From IMG/VR virus record IMGVR_UViG_3300023503_000172, positions 1-24,461 of that record: a stretch of DNA of 24,461 nt. One strand, 5' to 3'. The stretch's first letter is position 1. Every line of letters starts with the position of its first letter. A program made the translations under genes and the position numbers. The DNA comes from a virus. Positions 14,405 through 21,748 of this stretch are shown here, one piece after another. The notes beneath the pieces were generated by a model. The model worked only from the letters and a program-made list of their open reading frames with translations. It ran no database searches and was not told where the DNA came from.

Positions 14405-15037
14405 TTAAGGATGTATGTATTTTGATTTAAGTTGTCCGGTTTTTATATAATACGCCGCTAAATGTCCATTTTCATTTGCTTCCGGCTGTAAAAAAGGATT
14501 GTCGGTTACGCAATTTACTTCGAACTCATAAGTACTGTCTAATGGCGTTCTGGTTACGTAATATCCATATGCAGCCGAGGTTGCTCTGGTGGGCGTATAA
14601 GTTTGCAATATATAATCTGTGGCAATTTGCAATTTCATCGGACTGAATCTTCCTATAAAACTCTGCGCTCTTGCCCATGCTTTTTCGGCTTCCGAGTTTG
14701 GTAGTTCAAATATTAAAGGACAAGCCATTGCTTCGTCATAGTATTTCTGCTCTTCTGAAAACTCCCTATGCATTCCCGGTGTCAATACTTCATCCTTTGC
14801 AATAAAACCAGTTATATTATCGTAATTAACTTTATAGAAAAGCCACGTAGAAGCGGTTGCCGTTAGCGTGTCTTCCGGTCCAACTTCGGCAATTTTACCG
14901 CTGATTTTGTAATCTTTTTTGTAAATGCCGGTGTTTGAATTCTTTGGAATAATTTTAATAGGTTTTCTTAATACGGTGAGAGATGCTGTGCAACCGGTAA
15001 TCATAAAAACTATAATAGCAAAAGCAAAACGCTTCAT
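14405..15037 (-). CDS. Prophage lipoprotein in the repressor operon
   Basis: This 210-residue protein has a lipoprotein signal: basic start (MKR), hydrophobic core and lipobox MITGC with Cys16 as the lipidated residue. The residue after Cys is Thr, not Asp, so an outer-membrane position is likely in a diderm host. Residues about 38-85 (YKKDYKISGKIAEV ... WLFYKVNYDNITGFIAKDEVL) look like a bacterial SH3-type fold. The rest, with ARAQSFIGRFSPMKLQ and ATDYILQTY around 120-150, is of unknown type. The ribosome site AGAGG is good. It starts 11 bp after the repressor gene, so it is made in the lysogen. Phage lipoproteins in such positions often block receptors of related phages. Confidence 0.8.
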   Translation of the reverse strand: MKRFAFAIIVFMITGCTASLTVLRKPIKIIPKNSNTGIYKKDYKISGKIAEVGPEDTLTATASTWLFYKVNYDNITGFIAKDEVLTPGMHREFSEEQKYYDEAMACPLIFELPNSEAEKAWARAQSFIGRFSPMKLQIATDYILQTYTPTRATSAAYGYYVTRTPLDSTYEFEVNCVTDNPFLQPEANENGHLAAYYIKTGQLKSKYIHP

Positions 15038-15048
15038 AGCTAACCTCT

Positions 15049-15480
15049 TTATTTTTTGTTCTTGTATTTTATACCATTATACTTTGCAATCTCTTCAGCA
15101 ACCTTACTAAGTTTGCTGACTTCAGTAATAAGAGTGTACTTTTCTTTCCTTAGTTCTTCATTTTCTTTTTTAAGTCTTTTATTTTCATCAATTATTTTAT
15201 TTAAATTCAAATCACGTTCTCTTTCATCTAATTCTCTAATTATATTTGATTCGTATTCCGGTTCTTCTCCAGTAATAATCCACAATATTCTTCTATTGCT
15301 CATTTTAGCTATATTAACTAACTGTTCATAAGTAGGATAAGCCCTTCCTTTTTCCCAATGAGCAACATTGTTCTTGGCTTTGACACCTATTGAATTAGCA
15401 AAAGATTCCTGAGTATGACCTAGCTCTAATCTAATTTTTTTTATTCTCTTGCCAAAGTTTATGTCTTTTTCTTTAGGCAT
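15049..15480 (-). CDS. Lysogeny repressor with HTH and coiled-coil
   Basis: This 143-residue DNA-binding protein is read away from the early operon. Residues 9-70 form an HTH_3 (Cro/CI-type) domain: GKRIKKIRLELGHTQESFAN, followed by VAHWEKGRAYPTYEQLVNIA, the usual recognition-helix region. Residues about 80-130 are a charged coiled coil, probably for dimerisation. There is no S24 peptidase domain, so it is not expected to cleave itself after DNA damage, unlike lambda CI or the LexA at the right of the window. It should bind the inverted TTTCACTT repeat in the gap to the early operon. A ribosome site is weak and far (AAGGA about 15 bases upstream), which suggests low-level translation. Confidence 0.85.
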   Translation of the reverse strand: MPKEKDINFGKRIKKIRLELGHTQESFANSIGVKAKNNVAHWEKGRAYPTYEQLVNIAKMSNRRILWIITGEEPEYESNIIRELDERERDLNLNKIIDENKRLKKENEELRKEKYTLITEVSKLSKVAEEIAKYNGIKYKNKK

Positions 15481-15487
15481 AATATTT

Positions 15488-15530
15488 TTTCACTTTCCTT
15501 CTTGACATAAGTGAAAGATTTTTGTACTTT
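15488..15530 (+). promoter_or_regulatory. Early promoter with overlapping operator
   Basis: TTGACA at 15502-15507 and TACTTT at 15525-15530 are 17 bp apart and drive the early operon; TACTTTT fits the TANNTTT form of a Bacteroidota-type -7 element. The -35 box lies between two inverted half-sites, TTTCACTT 15488-15495 and AAGTGAAA 15509-15516 (centre-to-centre 21 bp, two helical turns). A dimer bound here would block RNA polymerase. The first early gene starts at 15575. Confidence 0.7.
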
Positions 15531-15574
15531 TCTACCAGTCATTTTTAATTACTTAAAATAATAGTACGGAAAAA

Positions 15575-15775
15575 ATGAAAAAGAATCAAACTCCTCCGCA
15601 CCTAAAGTTAAAAATTGCTTTACTTCAAAAAGGCATCAATCAAAAGGATCTGTTACCGCTTCTCAATCAAAAATATCCAAAATTAAAAATCACCGAGCCG
15701 CATATAAGCATGGCATTGCGCGGTAAATATGAACCTATGCGAAAACGAATTGAAGAGGTTATTAAAGAATTATGA
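15575..15775 (+). CDS. Ner/Cro-like small DNA-binding protein
   Basis: This 66-residue protein is the first early gene, divergent from the repressor. LKIALLQKGINQKDLLPLLN, followed by ITEPHISMALRGKYEPMRKRIEEVI, reads as a compact helix-turn-helix, with EPHISMALRGK the likely recognition helix. By position it corresponds to Ner of Mu or Cro of lambda, which damp early and repressor transcription during lytic growth. The ribosome site is poor (GGAAAAA). Its TGA overlaps the next ATG (15772-15775). Confidence 0.75.
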   Translation: MKKNQTPPHLKLKIALLQKGINQKDLLPLLNQKYPKLKITEPHISMALRGKYEPMRKRIEEVIKEL

Positions 15776-15918
15776 TAACCGAAATCTTCATAAAACCAAT
15801 AATTTTATTAGCTGCTTATATGTTATATACTTTCCTTATCGCATGGGTGGGAGCATACATGTTCTATAAAGATTTATCCAAAAAACAAAAGGTAAATAAC
15901 AATGAAAGCAAAGAATAA
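15772..15918 (+). CDS. 48-residue single-span membrane protein
   Basis: A short open frame begins in an ATGA overlap with the Ner-like gene and ends within the next gene (17-bp overlap from 15902). The ribosome site may be the GAAGAGG a little upstream. Residues 5-32 form one long hydrophobic helix (IFIKPIILLAAYMLYTFLIA onward to AYMFY), followed by a charged tail (KDLSKKQK). Coupled overlaps on both sides argue that it is real. The role is unknown; small membrane proteins of early phage operons often act against host or competing-phage functions. Confidence 0.55.
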   Translation: MITEIFIKPIILLAAYMLYTFLIAWVGAYMFYKDLSKKQKVNNNESKE

Positions 15919-16156
15919 ACGTAAAAAAGAAATTGGGACTCTATTGAGTAAAAGGAAAAACGGCAACGGATTTTTCAGAATAACGAAATATGGTAAAACA
16001 ATTAAAGATTTTACAATTAATGACTTGAGGGTTTTGATTACAAAGGCAGGATATAGGTTACCAAAATTGAAAAAAGCTGATTACGAAAAAGAAAAAACGA
16101 TTCGAGCCTATAAAAGTTGGTTGTGGAAAATTTGTATTGATAAAAAATTAATTTAA
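15902..16156 (+). CDS. Small basic early protein
   Basis: This 84-residue, strongly lysine-rich protein has AAGGTAA at ribosome-site distance. The segments GFFRITKYGKTIKDFTINDLRVLITKAGYRLPK suggest a short sheet followed by a helix, and YKSWLWKICIDKKLI ends it. I recognise no family. Its high positive charge would suit nucleic-acid binding. It lies between the Ner-like gene and the transposase, where transposable phages keep small regulators. Confidence 0.5.
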   Translation: MKAKNKRKKEIGTLLSKRKNGNGFFRITKYGKTIKDFTINDLRVLITKAGYRLPKLKKADYEKEKTIRAYKSWLWKICIDKKLI

Positions 16157-16170
16157 AACAAGGTGAACCA

Positions 16171-16347
16171 ATGAACGGCAAACTATCAAAAAAGTTAAGA
16201 CGCGCAGCTAAGCAGATCGCAGTTCAAAAAGTAGAATCCACATTAACTGAAACCGGCAAAGGAACAACCGTTGCCTGGCGAACCGGCAGCGAGAAGCACA
16301 TCTACAAAAAAACGAAAGAACTTATTAAAAACGGGAAGCTGAAATGA
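16171..16347 (+). CDS. 58-residue basic protein upstream of the transposase
   Basis: This short gene has an AAGGTGA ribosome site and its TGA overlaps the transposase ATG (16344-16347), so it probably couples translation of the two. The protein starts MNGKLSKKLRRAAKQIA, an amphipathic basic helix, and has a central GTTVAWRTGS turn. Small 'KKLRR..' proteins directly before transposase genes are seen in other Mu-like phages, as far as I recall. No function can be assigned. Confidence 0.6.
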   Translation: MNGKLSKKLRRAAKQIAVQKVESTLTETGKGTTVAWRTGSEKHIYKKTKELIKNGKLK

Positions 16348-18329
16348 AAAGTTTTGACATTTGGTTAACCACAGATCGCGCTGCACGGTTAGAAGGATAT
16401 TCGGAAAGGACGATACAGAGAAGAATTAAATCAGGGTATTACTCGAAAGCGTTAACACGGAAAAAGAGTAAACCAAACGGCGGATATTATTACGAAATTC
16501 ACATAAGTGCGCTAAGCGAAGCGGCTCAATCTTTGGTTATTTCCAACTTGTCGCCGGTTGACAACAAGAAAGAAGTCGCACCAAATCGGAAACCGAGAGC
16601 CGATAAAGGAACTTCAAAAGTACCGGCTCATATCATTTATCGCGCTGCTGCAATAATAACAATGGCTAAAACTTCTTCCCCGAACAAATTAAAGAAAGGG
16701 TTCGGGTACAAAGAAGGCTACAGGTTCTTTTTAGATATATGTAAAGAAGAAAAAGTAAAGCCTGTTTCATACAGAAGATTCATAGATTTAACCAAGCCTT
16801 TCGTCGATACAGAAATTCAAAAGTATAACAACAAAGGCGGTATAAAATTCCGGAATGATCACGAAATGGTTCTGCGTCATGATTATTCCATCTATGAGCC
16901 GATGCAGTTCATACAGAACGATCACTCCCAATTCGATGTGCTTTGCATGCACGAAGGGAAAATCATTAGACCCTGGGCGGCGTTTCATAATTCTGTAGGC
17001 GATAGGATTTTAAGCTATCCCACTATCGTCGAGCGTCCGGATAGTTTCAGTTTGGCGGATAATCTCTCCAACTTTGTTTTGAAATACGGATTGAGCCAAA
17101 AGCCGGTCATATATAAAAGCGATCACGGCAAGGCGATGAAAAGCAGGTTGATGACTAAGAACGAAGTAAAGGAAATCGAATTAAAACCGTTCAAGTTGGA
17201 AGAACAACACGAACTTGTAATGAAACTTATGGGCATAGGACTTTCACACGAAAAAGGCTTGATTCAAAATCTCGGACTTGTTGAAACTCATTCAACAGTA
17301 CGTTTACCGAGAACAAAGCTAATCGAAAGGCAATTCGGCATTGGCGGAACAATGGAGTGGTTCAAGGATCGAACAGAATACACCGGAAGGAAATATGAAG
17401 AAAAACCGGAGAGACTTGAAAAGTTAGTTAAAAGCAGAGCGATATGGACAAGCGAAGAAATGGTGGATTATGTTATAGCGAAAGTTGACGAATTAAACAG
17501 AAGAGCACACGCCGGAATTAAGTCCGAATGCAGCGGAAAGTTCGCTGTACCTCATACATTGAATTTAGATCTCAAATATTTCCAAGAGTCCGAATTGGTT
17601 AACAAAGCATTTGCAGGCTATATACCTCAAAGTATGGCAGACGTATATAGGATATTGAACGACGCAGAATGGAGCAAAAAGCAACTCGGTTGTGAGCTCT
17701 ACAGTCCGCTCTGGCGAAGAAAAGTTTTTGAACTGTGTGGCTGGCAAAGCCGAGCATTACCTTCGAGAGAAACTTTAGCGATGCTGTCAATGAAAGCTGA
17801 AATTAGAACGGTTCATAAATACGGAATTCTTATCAATAACAATGCATATATTAATCTCAAGCTACAGCATTATATCGGTCAGAAAGTTGTTATTCGTTAC
17901 TCGCCTGATAATCTCATCAAGATTCGTGAGCAAAGCGGTAAAGAGGTAATATTTATAAAAGAAATTGCAGTATTCGAATTAGCTAAAGAAAAATTCATCT
18001 GTATTGCCGAGCCTCATCCGAGAACAATCACCGGAATTCACGCAGAGGGATATGCAAGAACATTTATCAAGGCGCGCGCAGAGCAGAATAAAGAAATAAT
18101 AAAAGCAAAAAAAATTACATCCAGAATAGCAGAAGATAATGAGAATATAACCCACCGACCGACACAAATAATTCAATTAAACACCGCTAGAGAAATTGCA
18201 GCAAAAGAGATGAAGGTTGTTAAGCAACAGGCTGCAGAACAAAAGAAAGCCGAAAAAGCGCTTAAAGAAAGTTTTGAAAAAGAGCTATCTGAAATTTACG
18301 GAACACCAATAAAAACGGAGTTAACATGA
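16344..18329 (+). CDS. MuA-type DDE transposase
   Basis: This 661-residue enzyme (Mu A is 663) joins phage ends to target DNA for integration and replicative transposition. Residues 3-62 are a Mu-type winged DNA-binding domain (LTTDRAARLEGYSERTIQRR ... GGYYYEIHISALSE). The catalytic core has Asp193 (IQNDHSQFD), Asp260 (YKSDHGK) and Glu328 (KLIERQF). The two Asp residues are 67 apart, as in MuA (269 and 336). Residues 490-545 form the beta-barrel of the Mu-transposase C domain, and 570-661 are helical and lysine-rich, where MuB and ClpX contacts occur in Mu. Its stop overlaps the MuB-like gene start by ATGA. All catalytic residues are present, so it should be active. Confidence 0.96.
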   Translation: MKSFDIWLTTDRAARLEGYSERTIQRRIKSGYYSKALTRKKSKPNGGYYYEIHISALSEAAQSLVISNLSPVDNKKEVAPNRKPRADKGTSKVPAHIIYRAAAIITMAKTSSPNKLKKGFGYKEGYRFFLDICKEEKVKPVSYRRFIDLTKPFVDTEIQKYNNKGGIKFRNDHEMVLRHDYSIYEPMQFIQNDHSQFDVLCMHEGKIIRPWAAFHNSVGDRILSYPTIVERPDSFSLADNLSNFVLKYGLSQKPVIYKSDHGKAMKSRLMTKNEVKEIELKPFKLEEQHELVMKLMGIGLSHEKGLIQNLGLVETHSTVRLPRTKLIERQFGIGGTMEWFKDRTEYTGRKYEEKPERLEKLVKSRAIWTSEEMVDYVIAKVDELNRRAHAGIKSECSGKFAVPHTLNLDLKYFQESELVNKAFAGYIPQSMADVYRILNDAEWSKKQLGCELYSPLWRRKVFELCGWQSRALPSRETLAMLSMKAEIRTVHKYGILINNNAYINLKLQHYIGQKVVIRYSPDNLIKIREQSGKEVIFIKEIAVFELAKEKFICIAEPHPRTITGIHAEGYARTFIKARAEQNKEIIKAKKITSRIAEDNENITHRPTQIIQLNTAREIAAKEMKVVKQQAAEQKKAEKALKESFEKELSEIYGTPIKTELT

Positions 18330-19315
18330 ACAAAATATTGGGTAAATGGCAAAAGTATTGCGACGGTCACGGAATTACCAGAGAAGCCGCCGCCGCACGT
18401 CTCGGATTGCCTTGGTTCGAATACCTATTCATGATCCAGGGCAAAAGAGAATTTCCGGAGAGCATACTTTACAAAATGAGTAAAATCATCGAAGGGCAAT
18501 CGCTGCTGGACGGAACAATTTTGCCGACGGCGTTACACAATGAATTCGAAAAGCTGATACTTCACGCAATGCAGGACAAGCAAATGCTTACACTTTCAGC
18601 GCCAACCGGCGCAGGGAAAACGACCGTGGCAAAATCACTCGCTTACAAACACAATGCAAAGTACATACAGATTCTTTCCGAATTCGAAAAACCGAAAACG
18701 GCTGCAAGGAAAAGTTTTGTAAGAGAACTGCTGAAGCTTTACGGACTGAACGACAGATCGGTTAACAATCTCCGTCACTTAATCAATATGTTACAGAGTG
18801 ATGCACGCAGTTTATTAATTATCGATGAAGCACAGCGGCTGCTTACGGAAGATTGGGGGTATTTCAAAGTGCTACAGGATATTTTCGATAACATTCCCTC
18901 TCTCTCAATCGTTCTACTTGGGAACTATAGATTTTACGATTCAATGTTCGTTCCTAGTCAGCTAACATACAGCGGCGTTCTGGATGAAGAACAATATCTG
19001 CGCAGAATTACCAAAGTAATAAAACTGCCGCGACTGCAAGCATCAGACGTTAAGCTGTGGGCTGATTATCACGGAATAAAACTGAACAAAAACGAATGCA
19101 ATCAATTGGCTGAATTCTTTTCGGTACGCGCAGGGCTTTCCGATCTTGAAAACGTACGTAAAGAATTAATAAGAGTTATGGGTAGAGGCAGAATTAAAGA
19201 ATATGCCGATGTCGATGCGGCAACAATATTAACAGTTTACAAAGCAATACATACAAGAATTAGAGAGGTTGGTTTTGAAGAGGAAATTCCACAAAAATCT
19301 GCGCTCTCGGCTTAA
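18326..19315 (+). CDS. MuB-type AAA+ ATPase, target-DNA activator
   Basis: This 329-residue protein binds target DNA and delivers it to the transposase. Residues 1-60 are a helix-turn-helix region (ITREAAAARLGLPWFEYLFM), as in MuB. The AAA+ core has Walker A PTGAGKTT (93-100), Walker B LLIIDEAQRL (163-172) with Asp167-Glu168, and a sensor-like LLGNYRFYD (around 196-204). The C-terminal domain (about 250-329) is helical, like the DNA-binding C-domain of MuB. The gene is coupled to the transposase by a 4-bp overlap. The next gene's likely start lies inside its last 15 codons. It is slightly longer than Mu B. Confidence 0.93.
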   Translation: MNKILGKWQKYCDGHGITREAAAARLGLPWFEYLFMIQGKREFPESILYKMSKIIEGQSLLDGTILPTALHNEFEKLILHAMQDKQMLTLSAPTGAGKTTVAKSLAYKHNAKYIQILSEFEKPKTAARKSFVRELLKLYGLNDRSVNNLRHLINMLQSDARSLLIIDEAQRLLTEDWGYFKVLQDIFDNIPSLSIVLLGNYRFYDSMFVPSQLTYSGVLDEEQYLRRITKVIKLPRLQASDVKLWADYHGIKLNKNECNQLAEFFSVRAGLSDLENVRKELIRVMGRGRIKEYADVDAATILTVYKAIHTRIREVGFEEEIPQKSALSA

Positions 19316-19526
19316 TATAGAGAACGCGGATAGAGAAAGCATTTACAACGAGCTTATTCGTTTCATGACGAATAATCGTTTCCGAAATAGCGCCACAAGG
19401 GACGAGGTTGCTGAATTTTTCGAAATAAGCAAAAACAAAGCTACACGTTTGCTAAAGTCATTCGCTGTAGAAGGCAGAATCCATAAAGACGCAGATGCGA
19501 CTGATCTTTACTGGATAGAAGTTTAG
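19269..19526 (+). CDS. Winged-helix early protein
   Basis: This protein of up to 85 residues begins within the end of the MuB-like gene. No ATG is available at the 5' end: TTG at 19269 or, better spaced from GAGAGG (19263-19268), TTG at 19275. An ATG at 19365 would leave only the core. The visible core is a winged helix: NELIRFMTNNRFRNSATRDEVAEFFEISKNKATRLLKSFAVEGRI, with a recognition helix in SKNKATRLLKSF and a wing following it. It probably regulates transcription or replication of the phage. The gemA gene follows after a few bases. Confidence 0.65.
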   Translation: MVLKRKFHKNLRSRLNIENADRESIYNELIRFMTNNRFRNSATRDEVAEFFEISKNKATRLLKSFAVEGRIHKDADATDLYWIEV

Positions 19527-19536
19527 AGAGGTAGTG

Positions 19537-19977
19537 ATGAAAAACGCTGCAAATAGGATAAAACTTTTGAGACAGCTACATGGCTATGTAAGAGATCGTT
19601 ACGAAATAAGCGATCCTCATCCCCTTCTGCACCAGATTGCCGTTGCTGAATTCGGTGTGGAAAGCATGGGTCATTTGAGCGAAAAAGAACTCGTAATGCT
19701 TTATCATAAAATAGAGATTAACGACATAGAGTGGCAAAAGATAGAAGATCTCGGCGTTACGAGAATTCCACAGATGAGCGCAAAACAGAAAGCCCTCGTT
19801 AAGAAGCTCCAGAAAGAACTCGGCTGGAGCGACGAGTACATGTACGAATTGACGATTAGACGTTACGGACTACTCGATTGGCAATACTTAACCGGACGGG
19901 AGGCTTTCGCATTTGTGCGCTACTTAATTTACCGGAAAAAGTCAAAAAAGTACAAAAAAGAAACGGTGGCGGTATGA
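19537..19977 (+). CDS. gemA: GemA-like regulator (Mu gp16 family)
   Basis: I choose ATG at 19537, since GAGAGG (19526-19531) is 5 bases away; a GTG three bases earlier is less well placed. The 146-residue protein has the layout of the GemA / DUF1018 family: an N-terminal helical RIKLLRQLHGYVRDRYEISD with DPHPLLHQIAVAEFGVESMGHLSEKEL, a lysine-rich linker, and then the C-terminal LGWSDEYMYELTIRRYGLLDWQYLTGREAFAFVRYL (about 95-130). In Mu, gemA modulates host gene expression and DNA topology. Its TGA overlaps the next ATG (19974-19977). Confidence 0.8.
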   Translation: MKNAANRIKLLRQLHGYVRDRYEISDPHPLLHQIAVAEFGVESMGHLSEKELVMLYHKIEINDIEWQKIEDLGVTRIPQMSAKQKALVKKLQKELGWSDEYMYELTIRRYGLLDWQYLTGREAFAFVRYLIYRKKSKKYKKETVAV

Positions 19978-20126
19978 AGTATATTCTAATAAATCAAAGG
20001 ACAAAAAGAACCGTAACAAAACCGGCGAATATCTCGGAAATCAACAGAATAAAGTCGTTGCTCGAAAAACAGACCGCCGACAGATATGAAATTGCCGAAT
20101 GGCATGAAAAGGAGGTTAAAAAGTGA
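19974..20126 (+). CDS. Small early protein (50 residues)
   Basis: The start is ATG 19974, which overlaps the gemA stop as ATGA; a longer upstream reading is inside gemA and has no support. The sequence MKYILINQRTKRTVTKPAN, followed by a helix with SEINRIKSLLEKQTADRYEIAEWHEKEVKK, suggests a short strand-helix-strand fold. No family is recognised. Its stop overlaps a GTG start (20123-20126), continuing a run of coupled genes. Confidence 0.6.
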   Translation: MKYILINQRTKRTVTKPANISEINRIKSLLEKQTADRYEIAEWHEKEVKK

Positions 20127-20338
20127 ATAATATAATTATAAGCATCACTTCAACCGAGAATCTTGCACTTGTGGAAATCAAAATCGGTTCTGATTATTCC
20201 GCAACAAAACAGATTTACCGCAATAAAGCCGTCTTTCCATTCCGAGCAATCGTTAAATGTTTGCTGAAAATCGCCAAGGCAAAATATCGCAAATGGAAGA
20301 AGAATTTTGATTTAGCCGAAAGGATTGCGCGGTTATGA
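20123..20338 (+). CDS. Small early protein with GTG start (71 residues)
   Basis: This gene begins with GTG, overlapping the previous TGA, and has GGAGG 8-9 bases upstream. The first half is beta-like (NIIISITSTENLALVEIKIG), and the second is a basic helix (AIVKCLLKIAKAKYRKWKKNFDLAERIARL) that could bind nucleic acid or a membrane surface. No known family is recognised. It ends in an ATGA overlap with a 20-codon micro-frame (20335). Confidence 0.55.
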   Translation: MNNIIISITSTENLALVEIKIGSDYSATKQIYRNKAVFPFRAIVKCLLKIAKAKYRKWKKNFDLAERIARL

Positions 20339-20397
20339 TATACGGAGAGACAAGGGAATTTGTCAATTTATATTTAATAAAAAAGGAGGAGTTATGA
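20335..20397 (+). CDS. 20-codon micro-ORF bridging two genes
   Basis: ATG at 20335 overlaps the stop of the gene before (ATGA), and its TGA (20395-20397) overlaps the ATG of the gene after (20394), again as ATGA. The last codons contain the AAGGAGGAG ribosome site of the next gene. The peptide is MIYGETREFVNLYLIKKEEL. It may act as a leader that couples translation rather than as a working peptide. The double exact overlap is the only evidence. Confidence 0.4.
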   Translation: MIYGETREFVNLYLIKKEEL

Positions 20398-20714
20398 ACC
20401 AAAAACTCTTTTATAACCCTAATGAGGAAACACTCGAAACTTGGGCTTACGTAGAGATAATGGGACATACTAAAATTGCCGGTAGAGTATCCGAACGCAA
20501 GATCGGCGGTGTTGCTGTTATGTTACAGGTTGATATACCCAACTCCGATGAAGGATTTAGTCATACTCAGATATTTAGCCCCTCATCAATATTTTCCATA
20601 ACTCCAACCACTGAAGAGTGGTGTAGAAATTTTGTGAAAGCCAGAGTTGATTATCCCGTTCTGCCTTTCATTCCAAATAATAATTTATTAGAACAACCAA
20701 ATTGGGAGGAATGA
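20394..20714 (+). CDS. Conserved phage protein of unknown function (VEIMGH / IAGRVSE type)
   Basis: The start is ATG 20394, with the very strong AAGGAGGAG before it; a longer frame upstream has no ribosome site. The 106-residue product contains ETWAYVEIMGHTKIAGRVSE, then a hydrophobic strand with VAVMLQVDIP, then FSPSSIFSITPTTEEWCRNF. This 'ExxGHxxIAGxVSE...VDxP...YxPxxIYxITPxxE' order is one I recall from small phage proteins of many hosts, none with a known role. It is likely a compact beta-rich soluble protein. Its place between gemA and gam fits an early accessory function. Confidence 0.7.
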   Translation: MNQKLFYNPNEETLETWAYVEIMGHTKIAGRVSERKIGGVAVMLQVDIPNSDEGFSHTQIFSPSSIFSITPTTEEWCRNFVKARVDYPVLPFIPNNNLLEQPNWEE

Positions 20715-20715
20715 A

Positions 20716-21006
20716 ATGGTTTCAATGATCAGTGGATTCAGCGAAAAACTTTCCGCTATTAAAAGCGAGATCGAAGAGCTTAAGGCAAAACTCGAACGCA
20801 ACGAGAGCGCACGGGAATCACTTAAAATACATGTTAAAACCTATCAGCAGCTTTCTGAAGATAGAAAAAATATCAAACGGGAAATTCGGGAAAGGGAAAA
20901 GAAGCTGGAAATTATTCTGGATTTCATTAAGGAGAGCACCGGCGAGGATACTTATGCAATGTTCCCTCTGTTTGCCGAAAGACCAACATTTGGCACATCT
21001 GTATAG
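20716..21006 (+). CDS. Coiled-coil early protein
   Basis: This 96-residue protein has GGGAGGA as ribosome site and starts 2 bases after the previous stop. Residues 8-75 are an almost unbroken charged heptad pattern (LSAIKSEIEELKAKLERNES, then REIREREKKLEIILDFI), so it should form a coiled coil. The C-terminus is short and hydrophobic (YAMFPLFAERPTFG). It could be a partner of Gam or of a replication protein, but there is no direct evidence. No family is recognised. Confidence 0.6.
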   Translation: MVSMISGFSEKLSAIKSEIEELKAKLERNESARESLKIHVKTYQQLSEDRKNIKREIREREKKLEIILDFIKESTGEDTYAMFPLFAERPTFGTSV

Positions 21007-21017
21007 GAGAGTAGGCT

Positions 21018-21227
21018 ATGACAAACCAAAAAGAAATGATTCTTGAAAGCTTAAAACGAGGAGAAAAATTAACTCAGTTGGAGGCTCTTGCAAAATTCGG
21101 CTGCTTCCGGCTCGGCGCAAGGATTTGGGACCTCCGGCAGGAAGGTTACGACATAGAGAGCAGAAATATTAAGCTGCCAAACGGAAAAAGAATAACGCAA
21201 TATTCATTAAATAATAGGAGTAACTAA
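21018..21227 (+). CDS. Small HTH protein (HTH_39-like)
   Basis: This 69-residue protein has AGGAGAG upstream. KLTQLEALAKFGCFRLGARIWDLRQEGYDI (residues 17-46) is the winged helix-turn-helix type found in many phage and prophage 'helix-turn-helix domain' proteins, in which 'lTq.eAl..fGc.RLaaRI.dLr..Gy.I' is the signature. The end KLPNGKRITQYSL forms the wing. It likely binds DNA as a transcriptional regulator of middle or late genes or of an accessory function. It precedes gam in the early operon. Confidence 0.8.
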   Translation: MTNQKEMILESLKRGEKLTQLEALAKFGCFRLGARIWDLRQEGYDIESRNIKLPNGKRITQYSLNNRSN

Positions 21228-21229
21228 AA

Positions 21230-21748
21230 ATGGGAAATCTCATGATAAACTCATTCGAGGAAGCCGATCTCAAGCTATTAGAGCTCGGCAAACATGAGTC
21301 GTTCATCGCCAAAAAAGAAGCAGAGATGAACGCTAAAATTCAAAAGATTAAAGAGAAGTTCGATCAGGAAACCGAGCATGCGAGAGCTGCAAAATTGGCG
21401 ATTGAAAAAGATTTGCAGACGTTCTGTTTGCTGAATAAAAAGGAGTTTGCGGATAAGCGTTCAAGAAAGCTGATGCACGGTGTGATAGGCTTCAGAACCG
21501 GAACGCCAAAAGTGTTGCTCTTGAACAGAAAGTATAACTGGAAAACCGTCCTCGAACTATTGAAAAAAGTATTCCCCGGGAAATACGTCCGGACAAAAGA
21601 AGAGCCGAACAAAGACGCGATTTTGGCGGATGTTGCTCAACAAAAACTGGATGATCAACAGCTTGCAGCGGTCGGGCTTAAGGTCGATCAAGACGAGAAA
21701 TTCTTCGTCGAAATCGATTGGGAAAACTTAAACGAGGAGGCGGCATGA
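21230..21748 (+). CDS. gam: Gam-like host-nuclease inhibitor
   Basis: This 172-residue protein belongs to the Mu Gam family, which binds the ends of double-stranded DNA and protects them from exonuclease such as RecBCD; Mu Gam is a relative of eukaryotic Ku. Residues 20-70 form a long charged helix (KKEAEMNAKIQKIKEKFDQE onward). HGVIGFRTGTPKVLLLNRKYNWKTVLELLKKVFP (82-115) is the strongly conserved core, followed by 'KxEPNKDAIL' and LAAVGLKVDQDEKFFVEI, the typical C-terminal strand. AGGAG lies upstream, and its stop overlaps the next start (21745-21748). It appears complete. Confidence 0.92.
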   Translation: MGNLMINSFEEADLKLLELGKHESFIAKKEAEMNAKIQKIKEKFDQETEHARAAKLAIEKDLQTFCLLNKKEFADKRSRKLMHGVIGFRTGTPKVLLLNRKYNWKTVLELLKKVFPGKYVRTKEEPNKDAILADVAQQKLDDQQLAAVGLKVDQDEKFFVEIDWENLNEEAA

